From positions 186,001 through 250,000 of the forward strand of contig NZ_RJVB01000002.1 in assembly GCF_003751505.1 (NCBI RefSeq): 64,000 bases of DNA. The letters are read 5' to 3'. How positions within the stretch are numbered: the first letter of the stretch is position 1; every line of letters starts with the position of its first letter. Positions 10,216 to 18,390 of this stretch are shown here, one piece after another. This DNA comes from Erwinia sp. JUb26. Its GTDB lineage: Bacteria; Pseudomonadota; Gammaproteobacteria; Enterobacterales; Enterobacteriaceae. Made by a program: the position numbers and the translations under genes. Below the pieces are notes generated by a model that saw nothing but the letters and a program-made list of their open reading frames with translations, made no database searches and was not told the DNA's origin.

Positions 10216-10734
10216 GCCAGGGCAAGCTGACCGTTTTCCCTCGCGTGGGCGATCTCCTGCGCGGGGCACCCACAGCGATGAACGGTATGAAAGCCAGCAT
10301 GCGCCCACAGGGAGGTGGGCGAAAACAGAGGAAGATATCGCGCAACGCCCGCTCAGCAACGCGGTAAAGCGCGATGCAATTAACGCACAATATTTATTAT
10401 AAAGTTATTAATTCAATTATAAAAAAGCATAAATTGATAATTAAACCGCACGACGGGTTAATTATTTAATTAAATTACCCGACATGAAAGTCTCTTACCA
10501 GACAATTCGATTCGTTATTTAAAACTCAGCATCAACTTTCACTGCCCTCTCCCGAGCCCACCACCAGCCCGCTACCGCAAAAAAAATACCACATCTTTTA
10601 TCCCCGACGGTTTTCCAGAACCGCACAACCTGTAACTTATGTTCACATAATCATTGCAATCAATAAATAATGCGGTAAGTATTGCTCTCTCAGTCATGCG
10701 TATTTATATAATTTAGCCAGAGAATCAAACTCCC
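10216..10734. other. loiP-porin intergenic region
   Basis: About 520 bp. The first 150 bp is GC-rich and contains a CGCCCAC/GTGGGCG hairpin near 10,300-10,322. The rest is strongly AT-rich and probably holds the porin promoter. A perfect TTATGT-N2-ACATAA palindrome lies at 10,637-10,650. No ORF with a convincing start was found. Confidence 0.6.
10637..10650. promoter_or_regulatory. palindrome upstream of the porin gene
   Basis: TTATGT TC ACATAA is a perfect 6+6 inverted repeat about 85 bp before the porin start. It resembles an operator, but I cannot name the regulator. Confidence 0.3.
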
Positions 10735-12006
10735 GTGAAAAAAGAACTTCCTTTAATTATTTTAAGTCTATTCTCAGCAATCCCTGCCGTTGCCAACCAG
10801 CAGTCCGACAGTAAAGGGCTTATTGACGACAGCCATTTAAACCTGTTTTTCCGCAACGCCTATATTAACCGTGATTATCACAACGGCATGCAGGATAAAG
10901 CCGAATGGGGCCAGGGCGCCGTGGCAACATTCCAGTCCGGCTATACCGAAGGTCCGGTTGGCTTTGGCATTGATGGCATTGCACAATATGCCGTTCGTCT
11001 TGACGGCGGAAGGGGCCGCAGCGGTGCCGGTGGCATCGATTTCTTCAAGCAGGGGAATGATGGCGGCAGGGCCAAATCCAACCTGGCCAAATTTGGTGCC
11101 ACCGCCAAAATGCGCATCTCAAATACCGTTCTGAGCTACGGTAACCAGCGCCCGGCATTACCGATCATCACCGCCGACAGCTCCCGCCTGCTGCTGGAAA
11201 GCTATACCGGCACTATGCTGACCTCAAATGAGATTGCCGGGTTGGAGATCAATGCCGGTTATTTCACTGACGAGCAGCGTAAAAGCGACGACCGCCATAA
11301 CAGCGGTTTAAAAAGCCTGTCATTCGGTGGCGCAAGCTATCAGTTCAACGACCGCTTCAGCGGTGCCGCCTATGCTTCCGATGTTAAAGACGTGCTGAAC
11401 AAGCAATATCTGGGCATGAACGTTAATCAGCCGTTCGGCAGCAATCAGAAAATGGTTCTCGACTTTAACGGCTATAATTCCCGCCTGGATCCCGATTACG
11501 CCCGCAAGCTGGATACCGGCCGCAGTAATACCATCTGGAGCCTGGCGGCAAGTTATATCTGGGATGTGCATACCTTTAAACTGGCTTATCAGCAAAGCAG
11601 CGGCAGCACCGGTTATCATTACGGCGGCTATCGCAACGCGGACGGCACGGGCGACGGCGGTAACACCATCTGGCTGGCCAACTCCTACTGGTCTGATTTT
11701 AACGGCGAAGACGAACGCTCATGGCAGGCGTCCTATGGGTTAGACTTTTCCGCGATGGGATTGCCGGGGCTGAGCTGGACCACCGCTTACGTTCGCGGGG
11801 ATAACATCAAAACCGCTGAAACGAGTAACGGCAAAGAACACGAATGGTTCAACCAGATTCAGTACCAGGTACAAAACGGCCCGGCGAAAGACCTGACGCT
11901 GAGGCTGCGCTATTCCGTGCTGCGGGTTTCCAGCAACGCCAGCGATTACAACGTGGGGGGTGATGAGATCCGCGCCTTCGTCGAGTATCCCTTTAACGCG
12001 TTCTGA
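10735..12006 (+). CDS. OprD-family outer-membrane porin
   Basis: A 423-residue outer-membrane protein with an N-terminal signal peptide (ILSLFSAIPAVANQ, cut near residue 20). The start of the mature chain (LIDDSHLNLFFRNAYINRDYH) is typical of the OprD/chitoporin family, 18-stranded barrels that pass basic amino acids, aromatic acids or small saccharides. The C-terminus ends in a beta-strand with terminal Phe (VEYPFNAF), the usual outer-membrane insertion signal. It starts at a GTG with only a weak ribosome site. The substrate cannot be read from sequence. It sits between loiP and speB, where E. coli has no gene, so it is a lineage-specific insertion. AT-rich upstream DNA suggests a regulated promoter. 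Confidence 0.85.
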   Translation: MKKELPLIILSLFSAIPAVANQQSDSKGLIDDSHLNLFFRNAYINRDYHNGMQDKAEWGQGAVATFQSGYTEGPVGFGIDGIAQYAVRLDGGRGRSGAGGIDFFKQGNDGGRAKSNLAKFGATAKMRISNTVLSYGNQRPALPIITADSSRLLLESYTGTMLTSNEIAGLEINAGYFTDEQRKSDDRHNSGLKSLSFGGASYQFNDRFSGAAYASDVKDVLNKQYLGMNVNQPFGSNQKMVLDFNGYNSRLDPDYARKLDTGRSNTIWSLAASYIWDVHTFKLAYQQSSGSTGYHYGGYRNADGTGDGGNTIWLANSYWSDFNGEDERSWQASYGLDFSAMGLPGLSWTTAYVRGDNIKTAETSNGKEHEWFNQIQYQVQNGPAKDLTLRLRYSVLRVSSNASDYNVGGDEIRAFVEYPFNAF

Positions 12007-12033
12007 CAGCGCTATCTGAGCACTTAGCGTGGG

Positions 12034-12073
12034 AAAAAAGACGGCTGCCGCACGCGATTGTACGGCAGCCGTC
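12034..12073 (-). terminator. intrinsic terminator of speB
   Basis: On the minus strand GACGGCTGCCG / CGGCAGCCGTC (11 bp, 12-nt loop) is followed by six T residues, 8 bp after the speB stop. The hairpin also lies 34 bp after the porin stop and may serve both convergent genes. Confidence 0.88.
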
Positions 12074-12080
12074 ATCAGGC

Positions 12081-13001
12081 TCAACCTTTATTAGCCGCCT
12101 GAACGTGCAGCATATCTAACGCCAGCGTTGCCGCTGCCAGGGCGGTGATATCCGACTGGTCGTAGCCCGGAGCCACTTCAACCAGATCCATCCCCACAAT
12201 ATTCATTCCCTGCAGGCCACGGATCAGCTTGGTCGCTTTATCGCTGGTCAGCCCGCCGATAACCGGCGTGCCGGTGCCCGGTGCGTGCGCCGGATCGAGG
12301 CAGTCGATGTCGAAGGTCAGATAGATTGGCAGGTCGCCGACGATCTGCTTCACCTGGGCAAGAATATCGTCCACGCTGCGGTCGTTAACCTGCGCCGCAT
12401 CCAGCACGTTGAAGCCCAGAGATTTATCGAACTCGGTACGGATACCGATCTGCACGGAATGCTCCGGTGAGATCAGCCCTTCTTTCGGCGCGGTATGGAA
12501 CATGGTGCCGTGGTCAAACGTCGGACCGTTGTCGTAGGTATCGGTATGGGCATCGAAATGCACCAGCGCCATCTTGCCGAAGGTTTTCGCGTGCGCGCGC
12601 AGCAGCGGCAGCGAGATATAGTGGTCGCCGCCAAAGGTCAGCATACGCTTGCCGTTCGCCAGCAGTTTTTCCGCGTGCGCCTGCAGCTTGTCGCTCAGGT
12701 CCTGCGAATCACCGAAGGCGTAAACCAGATCGCCGCAGTCAATGACGTTAAGACGCTCACGCAGATTGAATTCCCACGGCCAGCGGCACCCTTCCCACGC
12801 CAGATTGGTCGAGATCTGGCGGATAGCGCCCGGTCCCAGACGGCTGCCCGGGCGGCCGGACGTTGCAGCATCAAAAGGTACGCCGGTGATCACCCACTCG
12901 GCATCGCTGTCGTACGGCTGGAAGTTTACCGGGAAACGCATAAAACCAAATGCGTTTGAAACCAGTGAGTTATCGTACTGATTACCCAAAGTGTTGTGCA
13001 T
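12081..13001 (-). CDS. speB: agmatinase SpeB
   Basis: A 306-residue, manganese-dependent ureohydrolase that turns agmatine into putrescine and urea. The length equals that of E. coli SpeB. Metal-binding motifs: [14 protein letters not shown] (His), [12 protein letters not shown] (the DAHxD motif), and [20 protein letters not shown] (the DxD motif). It works directly after SpeA, which lies just upstream in the same orientation. Two hairpin terminators separate the genes, so speB probably has its own promoter in the 200-bp gap as well as possible read-through. Confidence 0.97.
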   Translation of the reverse strand: MHNTLGNQYDNSLVSNAFGFMRFPVNFQPYDSDAEWVITGVPFDAATSGRPGSRLGPGAIRQISTNLAWEGCRWPWEFNLRERLNVIDCGDLVYAFGDSQDLSDKLQAHAEKLLANGKRMLTFGGDHYISLPLLRAHAKTFGKMALVHFDAHTDTYDNGPTFDHGTMFHTAPKEGLISPEHSVQIGIRTEFDKSLGFNVLDAAQVNDRSVDDILAQVKQIVGDLPIYLTFDIDCLDPAHAPGTGTPVIGGLTSDKATKLIRGLQGMNIVGMDLVEVAPGYDQSDITALAAATLALDMLHVQAANKG

Positions 13002-13053
13002 AACGACTCCTTAATTAACTGTGTAGCCAGCGCTAACCGGCTCGCTACAGATG

Positions 13054-13099
13054 AAAAAAAATCCCCACCGCGTCGTTAGGCCCGACGAGGAAGGGATTT
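13054..13099 (-). terminator. second terminator-like hairpin between speA and speB
   Basis: On the minus strand an AAATCCC...GGGATTT stem encloses a CGTCG/CGACG stem and is followed by eight T residues. It lies 100 bp after the speA stop and 50 bp before the speB start. Confidence 0.7.
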
Positions 13100-13166
13100 G
13101 ATGAATGATGCCTGCCCTATCGATTCCGCATCCGCTTTGATGCGGTCAGGGTCGCGCGGGAGATGG

Positions 13167-13191
13167 TAAAACCGGAGATGTCACTCTCCGG
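13167..13191 (-). terminator. terminator after speA
   Basis: CCGGAGAGTGACATCTCCGG on the minus strand forms an eight-pair stem followed by a short T run (TTTTA), 11 bp after the speA stop. Confidence 0.65.
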
Positions 13192-13202
13192 CCTTTATCT
13201 GA

Positions 13203-15179
13203 TTACTCGTCTTCTAAATAAGTATAGCCGTACAGACCCGCTTCGAACTCATCCAGGAACTGCGCGCGCAGTTCTTCATCGAGATCGCTTTCTTTGATCT
13301 GGTTACGGAAATGCGTCAGTAGCTCGGCAGGATTCAGCTGCACGTACTCCAGCATATCCGCCACGGTATCCCCTTCGTCAGACAGCTGCACTTCCACGCT
13401 GCCGTCAGAGAAGGCAAACACGTCCACCGCTTCGGTATCACCGAACAGGTTGTGCATGTTGCCGAGGATTTCCTGATACGCGCCGACCATAAAGAAGCCC
13501 AGCATCGGTGGATTATCCACGTCGTACTGCGGCATCGGCATGGTGGTGGCAATCCCGTCACCGTCAACGTAGTGATCGATGGTACCGTCCGAGTCGCAGG
13601 TGATATCCAGCAGCACCGCACGGCGCTCCGGCACCTTGTTCAGCCCTTCCAGCGGCATCACCGGGAACAGCTGATCGATACCCCACGCGTCCGGCATTGA
13701 CTGGAACAGTGAGAAGTTGACGTAAATCTTATCCGCCATCCGCTCCTGCAGCTCGTCAATAATCGGACGGTGCGCACGGTTGCTTGGATCCAGATGCTGC
13801 TGAATATAGTTACAGATGTTGAGATACAGCTGCTCGGCCCACGCGCGCTGGGTCAGATCGTAGGTACCCTGCGAATAGCCGGTGTGGATATCGTGGAGAT
13901 CCATCTGGCTGTCATGCAGCCATTCGCGCAGCGAGCGGCGGTTGTTCAGCTCGTGCATCTCCAGCCAGGTATCCCACATACTGACGATCGGACGCGGTGA
14001 ATCCTCTGTCGGCGGCTGCGGGGTACTGAATTCGTTGCGCTCCACGCCGATAATATTGGAAACCAGCACGGTATGGTGCGCGGTTACCGCACGACCGGAC
14101 TCAGTGATCACCGTCGGGTGCGGCAGGTTGTGCTCTTCACAAGCATCGCCGATCGCCCAGATCACGTTGTTGGCATATTCGTTCAGGCCGTAGTTCACCG
14201 AGCAGTCGCTCTGGGAACGCGTACCTTCATAGTCAACGCCGAGACCGCCGCCGACGTCAAAGCACTGAATATTCACGCCAAGCTTCGCCAGCTCAACGTA
14301 GAAACGTGCCGATTCGCGCACGCCCGTGGCGATATCACGAATGTTGGCCATCTGCGATCCCAGATGGAAGTGCAGCAGCTGCAGGCTTTCCATCCGCCCC
14401 GCTTCACGCATGATCTCAACCAGCTTCAGTACCTGAGTGGCCGACAGACCAAACTTCGATTTCTCGCCGCCGCTTGACTGCCACTTACCGGAACCCTGCG
14501 ACGCCAGACGCGCGCGGATACCCAGGCGCGGCACCACGTTCAGGCGCTCCGCTTCTTCCAGCACCAGCTGGACTTCGGTCATTTTTTCCAGCACCAGATA
14601 GACCTTGTGGCCCATCTTTTCGCCGATCAGCGCAAGGCGGATATATTCACGGTCTTTATAGCCGTTACAGACGATAACTGAACGGGTCATTCCGGCGTGC
14701 GCCAGTACCGCCATCAGCTCGGCTTTGGAACCGGCTTCCAGCCCCAGCGGTTCGCCGGAGTTGATCAGGGATTCTATAACGCGCTTATGCTGATTGACCT
14801 TGATCGGATAAACCAGGAAGTAGTCGCCACGGTAGCCGTAGGATTCACGCGCGCGCTTGAAGGCAGCGTTAATAGAACGCAGACGATGTTGCAGGATCTG
14901 GGGGAAGCAGAACAGCGCCGGCAAACGCTGGCCGTTGGCTTCGCGTTCTTTTACCAGCTTCGCCAGGTCAACGCGCGCTTCAGGGACATCCGGATCCGGG
15001 CAAACGCTGATGTGGCCCAGTTCGTTGACGTCGTAGTAGTTATTACCCCACCAGGCAATATTGTAAGTACGCAGCATTTTGCTGGCTTCGTGATCGCTCA
15101 TAGCCACCTCCTGCATGGAGCGGAGAACACCCTGTTCGCCCGCTGACGAACCCATTACATTCTTTATGTCGTCAGACAT
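13203..15179 (-). CDS. speA: biosynthetic arginine decarboxylase SpeA
   Basis: A 658-residue, PLP-dependent decarboxylase that makes agmatine from arginine, the first step of the ADC route to putrescine. It matches E. coli SpeA along its length. The PLP lysine is in [12 protein letters not shown] near residue 127, LLHFHLGSQ and [15 protein letters not shown] bind cofactor phosphate, and [13 protein letters not shown] supplies the substrate-site acid near the C-terminus. The start is set at MSDDIKN (15,179), where GAGG lies 9 nt upstream; a 24-residue in-frame extension is not conserved. A long leader with a small ORF and a hairpin lies upstream. Confidence 0.96.
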   Translation of the reverse strand: MSDDIKNVMGSSAGEQGVLRSMQEVAMSDHEASKMLRTYNIAWWGNNYYDVNELGHISVCPDPDVPEARVDLAKLVKEREANGQRLPALFCFPQILQHRLRSINAAFKRARESYGYRGDYFLVYPIKVNQHKRVIESLINSGEPLGLEAGSKAELMAVLAHAGMTRSVIVCNGYKDREYIRLALIGEKMGHKVYLVLEKMTEVQLVLEEAERLNVVPRLGIRARLASQGSGKWQSSGGEKSKFGLSATQVLKLVEIMREAGRMESLQLLHFHLGSQMANIRDIATGVRESARFYVELAKLGVNIQCFDVGGGLGVDYEGTRSQSDCSVNYGLNEYANNVIWAIGDACEEHNLPHPTVITESGRAVTAHHTVLVSNIIGVERNEFSTPQPPTEDSPRPIVSMWDTWLEMHELNNRRSLREWLHDSQMDLHDIHTGYSQGTYDLTQRAWAEQLYLNICNYIQQHLDPSNRAHRPIIDELQERMADKIYVNFSLFQSMPDAWGIDQLFPVMPLEGLNKVPERRAVLLDITCDSDGTIDHYVDGDGIATTMPMPQYDVDNPPMLGFFMVGAYQEILGNMHNLFGDTEAVDVFAFSDGSVEVQLSDEGDTVADMLEYVQLNPAELLTHFRNQIKESDLDEELRAQFLDEFEAGLYGYTYLEDE

Positions 15180-15367
15180 TGCGAACCTCAAATTGTTGTA
15201 ATGCAAAACAGCAAGCCGCCGCAGAATGAGTCTGTGACGATAATCCATCAATTACCGGGATGTTCAGTCTGGCAGACTGAAGTGCCGCTAAAATCGGTTT
15301 CTGAAGTATAACATCGTAAAACACGTCGCGGACTCCGTATAACGGGTCAAAAAACCAATAGAGACAA

Positions 15368-15387
15368 CTCTCAGGTAAATCTGAGAG
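15368..15387 (-). promoter_or_regulatory. hairpin in the speA leader
   Basis: CTCTCAG GTAAAT CTGAGAG is a perfect 7-bp inverted repeat. Read toward speA it is followed by T-rich DNA (GGTTTTTTGACC). It lies between the small ORF at 15,414-15,548 and speA, so it could be an attenuator or an mRNA-processing site. Confidence 0.4.
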
Positions 15388-15413
15388 AACCTGGTCACAA
15401 CGTCAGAAGCAGA

Positions 15414-15548
15414 TTAGCCGGCGCTGGTGTCGGGATTATTACCAACACGCACAAAACTTCGGCGAACTGTACAGGGAGTCGTACCGCATGAGGGGAAATT
15501 GAACACGCCGGACTGGCGTAACTGAACGAGTGAAACACCGTGGTTCAT
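15414..15548 (-). CDS. possible 44-aa leader ORF upstream of speA
   Basis: A 44-codon ORF (begins MNHGVSLVQLRQSGVF, ends NNPDTSAG) whose ATG is preceded by GGAGGTGA with 7-nt spacing, one of the best ribosome sites in the window. It lies 234 bp upstream of speA on the same strand and is followed by a hairpin. I do not recognise the product. It is not clearly like my recollection of E. coli YqgB, the small protein encoded at this position there. It may be a translated leader or a lineage-specific small protein. The evidence is the ribosome site and position only. Confidence 0.45.
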   Translation of the reverse strand: MNHGVSLVQLRQSGVFNFPSCGTTPCTVRRSFVRVGNNPDTSAG

Positions 15549-16042
15549 TACTGTTGTCACCTCCACACACACCGACCGGCGCGTGGAAAAACCAAAAACT
15601 GCGGGTGAATGCCAGCGCGTATTTTTCATTGCTGGCGGGTCAGTTGCGTGCCTCAGAACGCGGTCAAAGGCAGCGCCGTTTTATACAGCTACGTCACTAA
15701 AATTGCAAAATCTAAATGTGCCGGATGCGATATCTGTCAGGAAAATTTTCCACTTCTTACAAATGATAAAACGGCACTCGGCAAAAAATGCTGGCAATCC
15801 GCTTAACGTGTAACCTAAAATAGCCATCCAGATGTTAATCCATCTATACTGGTTAACTTCTAAGCGTCTTTGATTTACCTCCGTAACTACGGGGGCGATA
15901 TCCCTTAAAAGGATACTCACTGCTCATGGCTTTGCCTGAGGGGGGCGCTAAGAACAGATATATACCCTGAATTTCAGGCTAATTTCCAGTTTTTGCGCTA
16001 TGCAGTCGATCTTCAACCCGTATTAGTAAGGTAAAGAATATA
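15549..16042. other. divergent speA/metK intergenic region
   Basis: About 490 bp between the speA leader ORF and metK. It must hold both divergent promoters. The metK-proximal third contains Met-box-like repeats. Two overlapping ORFs of about 65-75 codons in this stretch have no good ribosome sites and are discounted. Confidence 0.55.
15822..15845 (+). promoter_or_regulatory. tandem Met-box-like repeats (MetJ operator) for metK
   Basis: Three contiguous octamers, AGCCATCC, AGATGTTA and ATCCATCT, each match the MetJ consensus AGACGTCT at five of eight positions. They lie about 200 bp upstream of metK. MetJ with S-adenosylmethionine represses metK in E. coli, and the array position resembles that operator. 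Confidence 0.55.
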
Positions 16043-17197
16043 ATGGCTAAACACCTGTTTACTTCCGAGTCCGTATCAGAAGGACATCCTGATAAAATCG
16101 CCGACCAGATTTCCGATGCCGTGCTCGATGCAATTCTCGAGCAGGATCCGAAAGCACGCGTGGCCTGCGAAACCTATGTAAAAACCGGCATGGTGCTGGT
16201 TGGTGGTGAAATTACGACCAGTGCATGGGTTGATATCGAAGAGATCACTCGTCAAACCGTGCGCGATATCGGCTATGTTCATTCCGATATGGGCTTTGAT
16301 GCCAACTCCTGCGCCGTACTGAGCGCAATTGGCAAACAGTCGCCTGACATTAACCAGGGCGTTGATCGTACCGATCCGCTTGAGCAGGGTGCTGGTGACC
16401 AGGGCCTGATGTTCGGCTATGCCACTAACGAAACCGACGTGCTGATGCCTGCACCGGTGACTTACGCACACCGTCTGGTGCAGCGCCAGTCTGAAGTGCG
16501 TAAAAGCGGCAGCCTGCCGTGGCTGCGTCCGGATGCGAAAAGCCAGATCACCTTCCAGTACGATGACGGCAAAATTGTCGGCATTGACGCGGTAGTCCTG
16601 TCTACTCAGCATTCTGAAGACATCTCGCAGAAAGACCTGCAGGAAGCGGTGATGGAAGAGATCATCAAGCCGGTTCTGCCCGCTGAGTGGATCAACGCCA
16701 GCACCAAATACCACATCAACCCGACCGGCCGTTTCGTTATCGGTGGCCCAATGGGTGACTGCGGTCTGACCGGTCGTAAAATCATCGTGGATACCTACGG
16801 CGGCATGGCGCGTCACGGCGGCGGTGCGTTCTCCGGAAAGGATCCTTCAAAAGTTGACCGTTCAGCGGCATACGCGGCGCGCTACGTAGCCAAGAACATC
16901 GTCGCAGCCGGTCTGGCCGACCGCTGTGAGATTCAGGTTTCCTACGCTATCGGCGTTGCAGAACCAACCTCCATCATGGTGGAAACGTTCGGGACTGAGA
17001 AAGTCTCTACCGAGCAGCTGACTCTGCTGGTGCGCGAATTCTTCGATCTGCGCCCGTACGGTCTGATTCAGATGCTGGATCTGCTGCATCCGATTTACCG
17101 CGAAACCGCGGCATACGGTCACTTTGGTCGCGAGCATTTCCCATGGGAAAAAACCGACAAAGCTGCCGTGCTGCGCGATGCTGCCGGTCTGAAATAA
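16043..17197 (+). CDS. metK: S-adenosylmethionine synthetase MetK
   Basis: A 384-residue enzyme that makes S-adenosylmethionine from methionine and ATP; the length equals that of E. coli MetK. Motifs: [20 protein letters not shown] at the N-terminus, [12 protein letters not shown] (methionine/ATP loop) near residue 115, and [19 protein letters not shown] for phosphate binding. Expression is probably controlled by MetJ through the repeats at 15,822-15,845. GTAAGG lies before the ATG. A good terminator follows, then a 1.2-kb gap before galP. Confidence 0.98.
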   Translation: MAKHLFTSESVSEGHPDKIADQISDAVLDAILEQDPKARVACETYVKTGMVLVGGEITTSAWVDIEEITRQTVRDIGYVHSDMGFDANSCAVLSAIGKQSPDINQGVDRTDPLEQGAGDQGLMFGYATNETDVLMPAPVTYAHRLVQRQSEVRKSGSLPWLRPDAKSQITFQYDDGKIVGIDAVVLSTQHSEDISQKDLQEAVMEEIIKPVLPAEWINASTKYHINPTGRFVIGGPMGDCGLTGRKIIVDTYGGMARHGGGAFSGKDPSKVDRSAAYAARYVAKNIVAAGLADRCEIQVSYAIGVAEPTSIMVETFGTEKVSTEQLTLLVREFFDLRPYGLIQMLDLLHPIYRETAAYGHFGREHFPWEKTDKAAVLRDAAGLK

Positions 17198-17251
17198 GTA
17201 TGTCTTCGTTACGCTGAGGGTGCTTTCGGGTTAGCCCTCCAGTGAGATAAA

Positions 17252-17280
17252 GCCGCCGTCTTTTAGATGGCGGTTTTTTT
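17252..17280 (+). terminator. intrinsic terminator of metK
   Basis: CCGCCGTC TTTTA GATGGCGG forms an eight-pair stem (one G-T pair) followed by eight T residues, 55 bp after the metK stop. Confidence 0.9.
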
Positions 17281-17322
17281 TGGTCTGTGGATTAGGCTGG
17301 CTGCTCGGTGTGGGGGGGTGCT

Positions 17323-17396
17323 CAGCCTCTGCCGCGGGTACCGGGCGGTCCTGAAATCGTTTTTGGTGCCTTCGCTGTATCGTTTGTGCGGGTGCC
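17323..17396 (+). repeat. truncated third copy of the A/B repeat element
   Basis: The first 30 bases (17,323-17,352) repeat the left end of element A (17,397-17,426) with two mismatches. A shared GGTGCCTTC lies further on. It stops where element A begins, so it looks like a left-end fragment in tandem. Confidence 0.65.
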
Positions 17397-17594
17397 CAGC
17401 CTCTGCGGTGGGTACCGGGCGGTCCTCGCGCCACGCTTCGCGTGGTGCCTTCGGCTTCAGCATCCGGCCTGCCGGACCGGCGAAGACGGGCGTCCTGCCC
17501 GGCTTCGCCTGACGCCAGCGTCCCTGCTGGCGTCTCCTGGCCCGCTGCCTACGCCTCTGCGCTGCGGATTGCCCGGTACCCACCGCAGAGGCTG
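17397..17594 (+). repeat. element A: 198-bp element with 24-bp perfect terminal inverted repeats
   Basis: The outer 24 bases at 17,397-17,420 (CAGCCTCTGC...GTACCGGGC) are an exact reverse complement of 17,571-17,594. Inside are further hairpins, CCACGC/GCGTGG and GACGCCAGC/GCTGGCGTC. There is no transposase gene. It resembles a MITE or a complex REP-type intergenic element. A diverged copy lies in opposite orientation at 17,753-17,957. Confidence 0.75.
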
Positions 17595-17752
17595 TTCCCC
17601 TTTATCTTCCGAGTCGCGGTTTCAAAAACAACTATTCCCGTCGGAACGTTTATTGCTGGTGTTCAGGCATAACCTGGGCAGCAAACTATTTACCCTCTTG
17701 AACATCCTGCTCGCTGTTTTTCACATCTGACATGCATTGCAGAAGCAGAACA

Positions 17753-17957
17753 GCAGGCTGACGGGTCCACCGACCGGATAATCCGCAGCGCTGAGCGAAG
17801 AGAGGAAGCCAGGATTCGGCCGCATGGACGCGGACGAAAGACAAAGTCGGGCCATGGAAGGCACGTCTTTGGCGGTCCGACAGGCTGACGAACGTAGGGA
17901 AGGCACCACGCAAAGCGTGGCGTGAGGACCATCCGGGCGGTGGACCAGTCAGCCAGC
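17753..17957 (-). repeat. element B: diverged inverted copy of element A
   Basis: The ends 17,753-17,778 and 17,932-17,957 are inverted repeats matching at 23 of 26 positions. Reverse-complemented, the interior aligns with element A: GGTCCT, CGCCACGC, GCGTGGTGCCTTC, CTGCGGATT and other blocks occur in the same order. The terminal sequences differ from those of A while keeping the same palindromic design. Confidence 0.7.
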
Positions 17958-18089
17958 GTCATCGCCATAGCAACAGACATACATCAGCACTTCAGCACTT
18001 CAGCATGCTCAACATCTCACGATCTATTCAGCAACCAAAAAACAACACTCGCACAACCCACTACACTATAGTTACCGCGGCACATTAAA

Positions 18090-18105
18090 TTGGTACCGGT
18101 TACAC
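18090..18105 (+). promoter_or_regulatory. distal gal-type operator upstream of galP
   Basis: TTGGTACCGGTTACAC differs from the GalR/GalS consensus GTGKAANCGNTTNCAC at two defined positions. It lies about 200 bp upstream of a perfect match, which would suit looping. Confidence 0.4.
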
Positions 18106-18292
18106 TAATAAAGACTCTATATTTCTGACATTTAAGACATCAACCGATTGCTTAAAATGTACAAAATATTATATTTTCAGAAACATCCGGCAACGATTAA
18201 TCACAGCGAGACTAAACACGACAAAACATCGTTAAATACTGATTAAAAGGCCGGTTTCCGCACCATGCCGAAGCTTTAACCAATCACAATCA

Positions 18293-18308
18293 GTGTAACC
18301 GATTACAC
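18293..18308 (+). promoter_or_regulatory. gal operator (GalR/GalS) upstream of galP
   Basis: GTGTAACCGATTACAC is a perfect fit to GTGKAANCGNTTNCAC and a near-perfect palindrome, about 85 bp before the galP ATG. It implies galactose-inducible control as in E. coli. Confidence 0.75.
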
Positions 18309-18311
18309 TGA

Positions 18312-18327
18312 TGTGACCTACCGCACA
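18312..18327 (+). promoter_or_regulatory. CRP-like site upstream of galP
   Basis: TGTGACCTACCGCACA matches TGTGA-N6-TCACA at nine of ten positions and starts 4 bp after the gal operator. Confidence 0.55.
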
Positions 18328-18390
18328 GTCTGATGGAAGCAGGTTGTCTAACATTGACCGCAACACTAAGCAGTCATTAATGGAGGCATC

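Larger units (their letters stand above)
17198..18390. other. 1.2-kb metK-galP intergenic region with repeated elements
   Basis: No credible gene. It holds the metK terminator, a truncated repeat (17,323-17,396), element A (17,397-17,594), element B in inverted orientation (17,753-17,957), and the galP operators. The many GC-rich ORFs here follow the repeats and are not believed. Confidence 0.75.

Noticed and set aside
10631..10650. CRP site upstream of the porin
   Set aside because: TGTAA and TCACA are present, but the spacing between half-sites is 7 rather than 6, and the left half is degenerate. The TTATGT/ACATAA palindrome is reported instead.
15181..15330. YqgB homologue just upstream of speA
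   Set aside because: A short frame ending in FCITTI overlaps the expected place, but it has no ATG/GTG/TTG start with a ribosome site and no clear match to YqgB as I remember it.
17263..17583. GC-rich ORFs in the metK-galP gap (Arg/Pro-rich products)
   Set aside because: They follow the repeat elements, have no ribosome sites, and the shared PRFAWCL string in A and B frames comes from repeat homology, not from coding constraint.
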